Source: Limnomonas spitsbergensis (Eukaryota; Chlorophyta; Chlorophyceae; Chlamydomonadales). Taken from it: a stretch of 64,000 nt of DNA. The notes under the pieces are model-generated. The model was not told the DNA's origin and made no database searches. It saw only the letters and a program-made list of their open reading frames with translations. Position numbers and translations under genes: made by a program. Positions 11,547-20,767 of the stretch are shown here, one piece after another. Numbering within the stretch: the first letter of the stretch is position 1; each line of letters opens with the position of its first letter. The DNA lies in contig JAYJMM010000037.1 in NCBI GenBank assembly GCA_037349105.1, positions 3,906,001 to 3,970,000 on the forward strand. Direction: 5' to 3'.

Positions 11547-12160
11547 TCTCCAGGGTGAGACCGGTGTCGTTGGCCTTTCCAGCCTTCTCTTCTGGTCCTT
11601 TTTCAGTTGTCGTTGTTGTTTGCCCCCTTTTTAGTTTATTCTCTTCTCCCTCCTGATCAGTGGGGCGCCCTCGCGGCCAAGCAGGGGTGGGATACGCTTG
11701 CTTTTCTGGACTTATCTTTTCTTAGAGGCTTTGTTGAGGGCTAGTCTCTAGTGGAACTCAGGTGTTGGATTTGGTCTTCTTTGCCTTCCCGGCCTCTCCT
11801 TTTGTATCTTTCCCCCTCTCTTCCTTTTAGTTTTTTCATTACTCCCTTCTGAACAGTTGGGCGCCCACGCAGCCGAGCTTTGAGCGGGCCCAGAGGTGTA
11901 ACGTTATTGACCAGTGGTACCGGGGCAGTTAGGGGTGGGATTTCTTGGAAGATGTGGTCGAACTTGTTGAAGGTAGTCTCTAGCTGAGTTGAAAGGCCCG
12001 GTCTTCCCGTCATTTATGTTGTTTTGAGGGAGAGACCCCTTTTCTTTCTCTTTTGCCTTCTCTCTCGAGTTTCGTAACATACATATTTTTTGCCGATGTG
12101 GCCCAGTTTATTTTTCAGCGGGGCCCAGAGGTGTAACGTCGTAAACCGTATTTGGCAGTC
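11488..12160 (+). repeat. Serial LINE 3' UTR-like modules
   Basis: Three diverged modules of about 200 bp follow the finger frame. Each begins with GTGGGA plus a CTTGCTTTT- or TTCTTGGAA-like stretch, passes a TTGTTGA(A/G)GG...TAGTCTC segment and a pyrimidine-rich run, and ends near a core related to TGGGCGCCCACGCAGC then GGCCCAGAGGTGTAACGT. The last two cores are at about 11858-11913 and 12110-12150. The order suggests stepwise addition or nested insertion of LINE 3' ends. Confidence 0.55.
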
Positions 12161-12949
12161 GTAGTCTTGGGCCCTACCTTTGGATCCACTGTATCAGAAA
12201 AGTGGGGGAAGCTGTGGAAACCCACTGTGAAATCACAATGGAAATATCATCCTCTCAAAAGCTGTATGCTTGTATACCGGTAGTCTCAGGCTGATCTGTC
12301 AGAGCCTGGCTCGACCTCCAAAGGCACTGATGGTCGAGTGGGGGAAAGCAAAAAACCAGGCCCCCCATCCCCCCTAATTCTCCAAACTCATCCGTTCGAC
12401 ATGGGAGTTGCACATAAGGACTTTTGAGAGGGTATCTCGGCTTCAAGAAAAAAGCTGACGTTTTTAGGGGCTTAGACCCCCCCCCCTCCTAATTTGGCAT
12501 GCGTTGACCGGGTACTTAACGTTGACCATGCACAGAGGGGCGTTGGAAAGCCCAGGCCCTACCCTATGAAGTGAGATCTTCATATCGTGCATTCTTCTCG
12601 GAGTTGTTATTTGCAAAATAAGATTTTGTGAACTCTACGAAATCCTCTTTGTTTGGCTCTCTGTACCCCAGGCACCGCTGGGCCAAAGAGCATTTAAAGA
12701 CCAGATGTGAAACGCTCTCGTCAAGCTCTATAATTTTCGAGGATGAGGTGTTTCCAGTTTTTCTTTGCCCCTTCCTTGCTGTTGGTGTTCAATAAAGAAC
12801 CTGGACATCACAAGCATGAAAAATAAACGAGGTATCCAGAGTTTTTGAGTATCAAGAGGACCTTATGCACTTTTTCCCGTCTAATAAAAGCAATCGAGGT
12901 CACGAGCTCATGGTAATCATTGGGTGATCAAGGCACAGGTTGCTATTCA

Positions 12950-13165
12950 AGGCCGGAAAGGCCAACGACACCGTCCTCATAAACCCTGGAGACTAACCCT
13001 CGACAAAGCCCACAACACAATCCACAAAAGCAAGTGCATCCCATCCATGCTCAGCCTGGTACAACTGGTGGACGTTAGTGGCAGCGCCCGGAGGACCTGC
13101 CCACAGTGGCAGGGCCCGCATGTCAATGACGTTACACCATTGGGCCATGCTGCAAAGGCAGGCAA
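12950..13165 (-). repeat. LINE tail fragment (finger end and terminal motif)
   Basis: Matches the stretch around 309-460 of block A (same orientation) and runs directly into a diverged copy of the terminal motif, GTTACACCATTGGGCC, at 13131. It lies immediately outside the inverted arm and is shorter than the other LINE tails. Non-functional. Confidence 0.6.
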
Positions 13166-13577
13166 TGTCAAAAACGTCATGTGGGGGGGACCGAAGGCTA
13201 GCAACGCCTTCAGTACTTCGCAATTAGGAGCATGCTCAATTCACAATGAATCCTTCCGGGCGATCGGGCGATCGGGCGCTGGTCTAGTTATTACTAATGA
13301 TGGCTTTGTCTTTGTTTGGAATCTCAGAGCGTCCATTCCACACGTACCCTTAAAGTGTGGATCTGTACCTCAGTCACCGTTGGGCCAAAAAGCATTTTAA
13401 CTACCAGTTGCACAGCAACATTGTGTGGGGGGGAAAGGTAGGAATTAACAATTAGCCGCAGGACCCGCAAGTTATATTCACTTGAGGTCGACTGAGTGCG
13501 CCCTGGCAAACGCTTTCAATTCCCTAATGAGGAGGCACTATGAAGCAATTACAGAGGTTGCTATTCATGTCCAACAT

Positions 13578-13740
13578 GCATTCCTCAAGTCATGATGCGT
13601 CACGCGCTATGTCATCTGCTACGCATCCACACTGCACTTTTCTCCTCTCACCTTTCTAATTTCTTCTTCACCGTACAGCTCTTCAGAAGGATGCTGCTGC
13701 CGCTCGCTTCCCCGGCGAGGCTTTTCTTTCGCCTTTGCTA
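13578..13740. repeat. 163-bp direct repeat, left copy
   Basis: Repeated at 14309-14474 with offset about 731 and moderate divergence (roughly 85-90 percent by eye). The copies start at GCATTCCTCAAGTCATGATG and end at CTTTCGCCTTTGCTA. The 568 bp between them contain short open frames. A small LTR-like (TRIM) element or a local duplication would both fit; the ends are not TG...CA. Confidence 0.7.
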
Positions 13741-14019
13741 GGTACAGGTAGTCGGTGTCTCCAAACTCGACATCTCATCAGTCCTCCATCTCACGCGACA
13801 TACCATTCGCTGCCATATGAACGTGTTGCGTCTACTTCGTCATCTGGAATATCCCCTGCCCATTATTGCCCTGTCCCCTTCGACGACCCTCCTTAACCAA
13901 CTAGTTACTGTTTCCCGGTGTACGGCATTTCAAATGTCGTATTCCACAAGACACGCTCAGGCGATTTCTTTCTTTCATCATGCCACGTTCATACGTTTTC
14001 ATTCTTCCTTCGGCACGCC

Positions 14020-14260
14020 ATGGGTATTCCAAGAGAGGCTCGCGTTGCAGGGGAAATGTCAAATATCCAGGACGATGTTGAACGTTTGCTGCAGTTATTG
14101 TGGATCCAGCACAGCCAGAATAAAGGACCGCTTTGCAAAATGGGACCTGACGGAAAGGGACCACTGGCTGCTCTCGGAGAGACTCTGGGCACTGCCAACA
14201 TCAACACTGCATTGCTATTGCGCATTCAAATGGTTGTGTTACATACCGCGGTGTTTAAAG
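14020..14260 (+). other. Open frame of unknown meaning between the direct repeats
   Basis: An ATG at 14020 opens a frame of about 80 codons of ordinary, non-repetitive composition (for example MSNIQDDVERLLQLLWIQ) before it runs into the second direct repeat. No domain is recognised and no homologous second copy is present in the window for comparison. It could be an exon of a degraded gene or chance. Confidence 0.25.
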
Positions 14261-14308
14261 AAAGGGGTGCGTTTTCGTTCGCCAAGTGCCCTTCCCTCTT
14301 AATGTTTA

Positions 14309-14474
14309 GCATTCCTCAAGTCATGATGCGTTACGCGCTATGTCATCTATTGCGCATCCACGCACGCTGCACTTTGCTCCTCTCAGCTCTCTTATTCTTC
14401 TTCACCGCACAGTTCTTCAGAAGGTTGCCGCAGCCGCTCGCTTTCCAGGTGAGGCTATTCTTTCGCCTTTGCTA
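14309..14474. repeat. 163-bp direct repeat, right copy
   Basis: Partner of 13578-13740. It directly precedes the possible exons at 14519-15150. Confidence 0.7.
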
Positions 14475-14518
14475 TTATGTGAGTTGATGATTTAGGGTAC
14501 AGAACTTACCACTTTCGC

Positions 14519-15150
14519 TTGGCCTTATCCGTGACCTTATCCGCGGCTATTATTCCTTCCACTTGGCATGGCATGAATGCAGCAACTGAGACTGAAACAT
14601 GTTGGCAGGTGAAGGCAACCTATGATGCCTTCCTGCATGCAGATTTTCTCCAACAATTCCACGTCAAATATTACAAAGCTGTCCAGGCTGTAAATTCAGG
14701 TCAGCCTCTTCTGTTGGTTGGGCTTCACTACTCCTATGCAGGATGCCATTCCACGTGAATGGGACCGCAACAGGCTCAATCTGAGGTCTATGGAGCTGCA
14801 TCCCTTTGCTGGATTTAGCGAAGTGCGAGGCTGGCCGCCTAACCCCTGCAATCTGAGATAAACTTGATAAAACAGCCCGAGTGCCCTTAAATGTGGCCCT
14901 CGTTTGCTGCTGAGAAAAGGCTCGCAGAGACAGGAAGGGCAAACAACCAGCAAGCGCTCACACAGCCATAATAACTCCAGGATGAAAGTCAGATTTATGA
15001 GGCATGTGGGCCCTGCGGACTTGTCCGTCGGGCACTGCAAGCATTGAAGGCTGACCATTGTGGTCTCTGCAAGTGCCCTGATCCTGGCATAACACTGACA
15101 ACACCTGCATACCCCTTGCCCTGCTGCAAACAGCGAGGCCAGGCTTAGTG
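14519..15150 (+). pseudogene. Possible exon remnants of an unrecognised gene with a Cys-rich module
   Basis: Three stretches look exon-like. About 14560-14699 ends ...QAVNSG before a GTCAGC donor-like site. About 14741-14861 follows a TATGCAG acceptor (reads DAIPREWDRNRLNL...). About 14983-15150 follows a CTCCAG acceptor and reads a Cys-rich segment with CGPC, CGLCKC and CC clusters before TAG. The Cys spacing suggests a zinc-binding module, perhaps from a transposase, but I do not recognise the family. Frames end soon after each piece, so it may be a relic. The following 15151-15844 shows no further gene; it includes short TGTAGCTGAATTG repeats also found in block B. Confidence 0.3.
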
Positions 15151-15844
15151 GATGAGGAATTGCTGGGTGAGTCTGCTGTTGTGGGAGTGCCTGCTGATGC
15201 CTAAGATTTTATCAAAGGGGGAATGATCAGGGTTGATTTTAGTATGCGCCAGGCCACCTTTTGCCCGCCTGCTTTTGACCACCCAGCATGTGGCCATCTC
15301 TGGGCACATTGGGACTATCACTTTGCCGGTATGTGGCTGGTTTAAGCTGCTGCACCAACCCTACATGGCTGAAGGCCATGATGTAGCCGAATTGTAGCTG
15401 AATTGTAGCTGAGGGGGGTGAATGAACACTGGGGATAAGGGTTGCGGCACCGGCAAAATAGTCTTACCAAAGAAATGGCCGTAATGCGGAAAATAAGTGG
15501 CTTCCTCAGTATGCAAGTGTGTTTGTTCCTCTCTGTGTTAAGGTAGCATGTTTGTCCTCTCCATGTGTAGGGAGCGTGTTTGATACCCTCCCTTTGTGAG
15601 TAAGATAGATGCTGAGTTCACAAAACTCTTAGAACACTCTGTCTAACAGGTAGAGGCCCATCCTGCCTCCCCACCTCAAGCAGTTAATTGTGATGAGAGC
15701 AGTCTTACCAATGAGGGGCTGAGGGCCATCAAGATGCTAATTCATGGCTTTTAACCAAGTTGTGGGGGTCAGGTGGTCCGAGTAAGGACCGGACCTGATG
15801 TGCCGAACTGCTGATCCTTACTAATTATAACATATGTCCCAATT

Positions 15845-18221
15845 TCGTAATTGTGATTGCCATTCTTTGTTGTAGACATGTTCGGACAGGCCATCGCCCA
15901 AAGCCAGGTGTTGGCGGATGAATGGTTGAGGGACTGGAAAGAGGGTGGCACACAGGTAGGTCATTGTTTATGTTAGCGCCCTCCCAGTACACTTTAGCTA
16001 CAGTCTGGCTTGTGGCCATCAGTCCTCTGCTGCTTGGGTCACTGACCACAGGCTGTTAATGGCTTGGTTTCAATGGGCCTAGCAGTAGCTGCCCTGCAAT
16101 TGCCCAAGGGTGGTCTGGCGTGCAATGACATAAACGCTGAGGTTGATGCTGTGAGCATTTCTGCAGGTCCCGGCTACTGTCCGTCTGTACACCAAGCTTC
16201 CCAACCACAGGCCATGATGTGGCTGAAATTGTGCTGAATTGTAGCTGAAATTGTGCTGAATTGTAGCTGTAGCCCCTGAAATATTGCAGACACAGTGTGA
16301 CCTTGGATTGTTCACAGTGTGCTCCCTCCGCATCGCTCGCCAAGACTGCAAGATGGTTCGGGGGGCTGTTCCCCAGCAAAGCCCCTGCAAAATGCCTGGT
16401 CACAGTGGTCACAGCCAAGACCCCGCTTCTCGAGGTCAGGGGGCGGACAGTGCTGCAACTCCATGATGGCGACTGAAGAGGTCCTGGCTGTGTGACTCAG
16501 ACCCTTGCTCATACTCTGAACAACTAAATCCAATGCTGTCCAATAGCGAAGCTGTACTTCAATATTAAAATCTGGCTGTAATGCCGTAAGGTGGATGCTG
16601 CTACCACCTCCACGGCGTGGGTATGGATGGAAGAAATGCTTGATATAATCCAGGGGTCCGAAAATGTGTGCATATCAGCATATGACCTTTTGTATTGCCA
16701 TTTGTGCCATATCGGCCTGGGGTATCATCCATATTTCAGTCGTTAAATTATCTCCACCAACAGGACCCTGCAGCTTCCCATTAGCTGGATTTTCTCTTTC
16801 TTTTCTTTATCACCAAAACAAACAGTTAGGCGCCACCGCGGCCGAGCCTTCATGTTTGACAGGGCCCGGATGTGAAACGTCATTGACCTTAAATGGTCAT
16901 CAAAAAAACATGATTTGGTTCTCAAGCGGTGGACTGGGTTGTTCCATGACTCTGTCTAGCGCTCATGCCGCAGACTTGAAACTATCGGGGCCTACGAGCT
17001 TGATGTGGGATTGGTGGCTGGATGACACATCAGATTCTAACACAAGTCACTACCGGTATGCATATTGACACCTCAATTTTCATAACACTTATTTTGATGG
17101 CGCTTCTACATCATACTGATTTTTGCGTTGCTTCTATATAATATACTGATGCTGTGTACAGTTATGTGCCTTGATCACCCAATGAATACCATGTGCTTGT
17201 GACCTCGATTGCTTTTATTAGACGAAAAAAGTGCCTGAGGTCCCCTTCATACTCAAAAACTCTGGATACCTCGTTTCTTTTCATGCTTGTGATGTCCAGG
17301 TTCTTTATTGAACACCAACAGCAAGGAATGGGCAAAGAAAACTGGAAACAACCCAATCTTGAAAATTACGGAGCCTGATCAGAGCGTTATTTGGTCTTAA
17401 AATGCTTTTGGGCCCAGGTGCGCCTGAGGTACAGAGAGCCAAACAATGAGGATTTCGTAGATTTCACAAAGGCTTATTTTGCAAATAACGTCACAACCCT
17501 GAGAAGACTGCACGATATGAAGATCTCATTGCATAGGGTAGGGCCAGGACTCTCCAACGCCCTTCTGTGCATGGTCAACGTTAAGCACCCGGTCGATGCA
17601 TGTCAAGTTAAGAGGGGGGGGCTAAGCCCCTAAACAACGTTTTTTTCTTCTTGAAGCCGAGATACCGTCCCAAAATTCCTTATGTGCAACTCCCATGTCA
17701 AACGGATGAGTTTTGGAGAATAAGGGGGAATGGGGGGGCTGGTCTCTTTTCTGTCCCCCTCCTCGACCAACAGTGCCTCTGTAGGTCGACCCATGCTGTG
17801 GCAGATCAGCCTGAGACTACCGGTATAACAGCATACAGCTTTTGAGAGGCTGAGATCTCCATCTCCTTTGTGATTTCACAGCGGGTAACCACAGCTTCCC
17901 CCACTTTTCTGATACAGTGGATCCAGAGGTAGGTCTGCCTTCCCTGGGAGGGCCCAAGACTACGACTGCCGGATACGTTTAATGACGTTACACATCTGGG
18001 CCCTGCTGAAAAATAAAGCTTGGCCAAATCGGCAAAAAATATGTCTGTAAGGAAACTCGAGAGGGAAGGCAAGAGAGAAAAAAAAGGGGCCTCTCCCTCA
18101 AAACAACACAAATGACAGGAAGACCGGCCCTTTCAACTCCTCTAGAGACTACCTTCACCAAGTTCGACCACATCTTCCAAGAAATCCCACCCCTACCTGC
18201 CCCGGTACCACTGGTCAATAA
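15845..18221. repeat. Segmental repeat block B, copy 1
   Basis: Direct repeat of 45813-48167 (offset about 29946 at the right end), with scattered substitutions and a few indels. In both places block B is followed by block A, but here the junction is interrupted by the 20.3-kb retroelement. No convincing gene is seen in it; the open frames are short and have no recognisable domain. It contains a diverged inverted copy of the LINE-associated terminal motif near 16830-16890, and its last roughly 1 kb is also present, inverted, at about 11880-12925. Confidence 0.9.
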
Positions 18222-18574
18222 TGTCGCACCATAAAGCAGTAACTGCAATACTATGGTAAATACCGTAAACTCCGGTCAGGACACCTTAGAGAGGTGTCCT
18301 CTACTCACAAACACGGTACATCACCGTACACTCATGCTCCTTGTACTTCAGACAAGAGCTTGTTAACATGATAACTGTATCTGGAAGTCCCTAACTGGAT
18401 ATCTCTGCATAGAAGTCTCCGTCTCGTGGGTACCGCCCCTACTACTTTACTCGCCCCCCGCTCCCCAGCGTTAAGCCCTCCAGGCATGCGCGGGGAGCCG
18501 GAAAAAGGGGTGGTACTGAAATAAACTTCTGGAAAAATATGTACGTAGAAGCTCAAATCATCATTAGCAAATAT

Positions 18575-18675
18575 GCCAGGTTCTGGCCTTCTACCAAACT
18601 GCCTGGTTCAGGCAATCTACGAATCCGCCTGGTTCAGGCATTCTGCGAATCCGCCTGGTTCAGGCATTCTGCAAT
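18575..18675. repeat. Tandem 27-bp units with a GCCTGGTTCAGGC dyad (S outer copy)
   Basis: Three near-perfect units, plus a diverged one at the left, of (A/C)CTGCCTGGTTCAGGCA then TTCTGCGAATCC. Each can form a short hairpin. The inner S copy has the same array at 21121-21221. They lie in the non-coding 3' part of the element, about 350-450 bp from its end. Confidence 0.85.
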
Positions 18676-19175
18676 AAAAAAATCAACCGAGTTCCAGCTG
18701 AAGCGCAATGCGCAGAATCCTACAAAGTCAAGCTGTTCAGCCCACTACTGGCTAGCAAACAGAGGAATTTCAAAGTGATAAGGTCAAGCTAAGAACAACC
18801 GCTGCTCTCGCCCCACTGCGCCATAGCCGCCTGGTCTTTAAAGGCCACAGAAAATGTGCGCCGTAGCAGCGTGATCTGCCCCCTGCTGTGCTATAATTGC
18901 TCGAGTTGACTAATTCTCCTCGCTCATCATTGTCATAACTTATGTACTACTGTAGCCTTGTTGCTACGGTATTTGAGAAACAAATTTTCATGAAGCTGCC
19001 GTAACTCTACTCCTGCATCTTCCGTCTTCGGTCCGCTGGCTGCCGGCCCGCTGCCTACTGGGTACTAGGACGCGCCGCACTGCGTCTGCATTTCCGCTCT
19101 GTAGGTGCCTGCCCGCTCCTTGCCAGGTACGGCGTGGGTGACGTCACGTGTTCAGCGGCCCTGCCGCTCCGGGCT

Positions 19176-20140
19176 TCAGGTCCCGGTAAAATCCTCAAGG
19201 GCTGACTCCTCTTCCTCCCTTGCTGCTTCTTTGGCCACCTTGGCCCTTCTTGTAACTGCTCTCGGGGTGACATTGGCCTCTCCCCGGCCAGTGGTGTACG
19301 AGATGTCATACAACCCGTTCGCCATTGGTCTTGCGATGCCCCGCTCCATTTGCCTTGTTGCTGGGTTGGTGGCCATGACCTCCACCTCAGGCCTGTCCAT
19401 GACGTCGGCCTCCTGGGCTGTTCTGGCAGCCGCTCTGGCCGCTGGGCTCGGTCGCCCCTGGACCTGTAAGCTGCGCTCCTCTGTGGGGAGCCCTGCTACT
19501 GCAGCGGGCCCTGCTCCCTTGTCTTCCGGCGTGCAGTGTGGGCATAACCACTCGCCCTCAGGCACCTCCTCGAGTACTGGTACCAAGCAGTCCATGTGCC
19601 AACCTGTATTGCATGCATCACACAAAAGCATCACCTCTCCGCGATCGGGCAGCTGGCACACCTCGCATGACAGGCTTTTATTGGGTCTGGTTCCACTGAA
19701 ATCAACCACTCCCCTGAGGTTGGGCAAGTGGCATGGAGAACAATTGACTGCATTCTCTGTAACTGTGAGGCCATCTGCCCCTTCCAGCACCAAAGTTCCC
19801 GTCGTCCCCAGTGTTTTTACCCTGAGGATCTCAGGTCTGGCCTTGGGATCGAGGCTGCGTCGCTCTGACGAATACTTCACATACACGTAATCTCCCTCTG
19901 CAAAACGCCTGACCTGGGGAACGTACCCTCCCCCACGAATGCGTGCATATCGCAGCTTGTCGCGGTGCTGCGCAATTTTGAGATGCTCACCCGCGACTGG
20001 CAGTGCCTCTTTGATCCTGGCCACCCTGGCCAAAAGCAGGTCTGCTGCCTCCTCTGCCGTTGCCACCTTGGCTGTGCTCCAGAGGTCCGCTCCCACTCTG
20101 GAAGGGAAGGTAGGTCTCTGTCCAAACAGCACCTCGTACG
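19176..20140 (-). pseudogene. Truncated polyprotein C-terminus (integrase end plus PHD finger)
   Basis: About 320 codons identical to the C-terminal end of the large polyprotein, cut at 20140 where the sequence jumps into repeat L. It includes the region after the integrase catalytic Glu, the integrase C-terminal part and the complete PHD finger (about 19533-19667). It lacks the DDE residues and a start, so it is not a functional integrase. Its presence is a by-product of the repeat arrangement. Confidence 0.88.
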
Positions 20141-20765
20141 AGGTGCGCTTCAGGTCCGTGGCGGACTTCTTTCCTCACGGCAGTGATGGACGCCTACGGG
20201 CAGGCTCAGTGACTATTCACTGGCTGCGAGTGCTCTTCGAGTTAAGCGGCTGGTTGGTTATTTGTGTATATGGCAATTGACTTAGGGGCATAGGCCTTCT
20301 GGCCGTCTGGTCGCGATCCAGCAGGGCTATGTTAAGGGCACTTACCGCGTAACACGCGGAGAGACGGACGGGACGAGGCTGCGTACTTCTTCTTCTGCAG
20401 AGTCTCGTGTCTCTTACTGGGGTACTTGTCTCCAGCTAGTTCAGCGGAGGCTGAGCTAGTCTTGACTCGTGTTGAGGTACTGACTTATATGGAAGCTGCT
20501 GGTCTCAAAGACTGCCGGTGCTTGTTACAAATAGAGGTCTGTCCTTTAGAAAGGGACGAAGTAAGTAGCCAAGGCAATTGCCTGGATACAGGGACTCGGC
20601 AGGCCCAATACAGAGTACGGTAGAACCTGTCAAACTAATCCTGCGTAAGCGGGTTTCTAGGTCTCAGCTCAAACACGGAGACTCCGCAGAGAAGCTGCGG
20701 AGTCACCGATGACGCTAACTGCGGTCTAAACGGTTCTGTCACGTATACTGTAATATACTGTGACA
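20139..20765. repeat. Repeat L, inner copy (A2)
   Basis: 627 bp identical by eye to 37919-38545. It contains a perfect 10-bp-stem hairpin at 20680-20704 and, at 20541-20562, a 22-nt stretch whose reverse complement occurs at 37894-37915. On the minus strand it begins TGTCACAGTATATTACAG. Confidence 0.93.
20680..20704. other. Perfect 10-bp-stem hairpin in repeat L
   Basis: GACTCCGCAG, loop AGAAG, CTGCGGAGTC. The second copy is at 38460-38484, 61-85 bp from the outer end of the element. It might be a transcript structure or integrase or packaging signal; function is not known. Confidence 0.85.
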
Positions 20766-20767
20766 GC

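Larger units (their letters stand above)
6784..12925. repeat. Inverted, diverged copy of block A plus the end of block B (right arm of a palindrome)
   Basis: Position 6784 pairs with 4494, and the reverse complement continues outward through 1 and then through the block-B end (compare 47160-48170). Substitutions and indels are frequent, so this arm is much older than the copy-1/copy-2 duplication. The spacer 4495-6783 holds the N-terminal part of the membrane-protein gene and the satellite. The part 7271-9900 holds no gene I can recognise, only the diverged counterpart of 1500-4010, including a CAG-type tract near 8695-8740. A hAT-like MITE interrupts the arm at 10126-10619. Confidence 0.88.
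18222..20140. repeat. Repeat S, outer copy (B2)
   Basis: 1919 bp identical by eye to 20768-22686. It contains about 950 bp of non-coding sequence and the last roughly 320 codons of the polyprotein. The non-coding part has a perfect hairpin GGACACCT...AGGTGTCC near 18279-18299 and four tandem units of about 27 bp around GCCTGGTTCAGGC at 18575-18670. Confidence 0.93.
18222..20765 (-). mobile_element. Internally deleted left monomer of the retroelement
   Basis: 18222-20140 equals 20768-22686 and 20139-20765 equals 37919-38545, with a 2-bp CG overlap at the junction. It therefore corresponds to a complete monomer lacking the 15.2 kb equivalent to 22687-37918. It has both monomer ends (TGTCGC and GTGACA). 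As an alternative description, its two parts are the B2 and A2 repeats of a split-direct-repeat element. Confidence 0.9.

Noticed and set aside
20426..20623. 65-codon plus-strand frame in repeat L (also at 38206-38403)
   Set aside because: Identical in both repeats because the repeats are identical; antisense to the element and without a domain.
18222..20765. Calling 18222-20765 a conventional 2.5-kb LTR
   Set aside because: It has TG...CA ends, but only its last 627 bp recur at the other end of the insertion and the rest contains coding sequence, so it does not behave as one of two identical LTRs.
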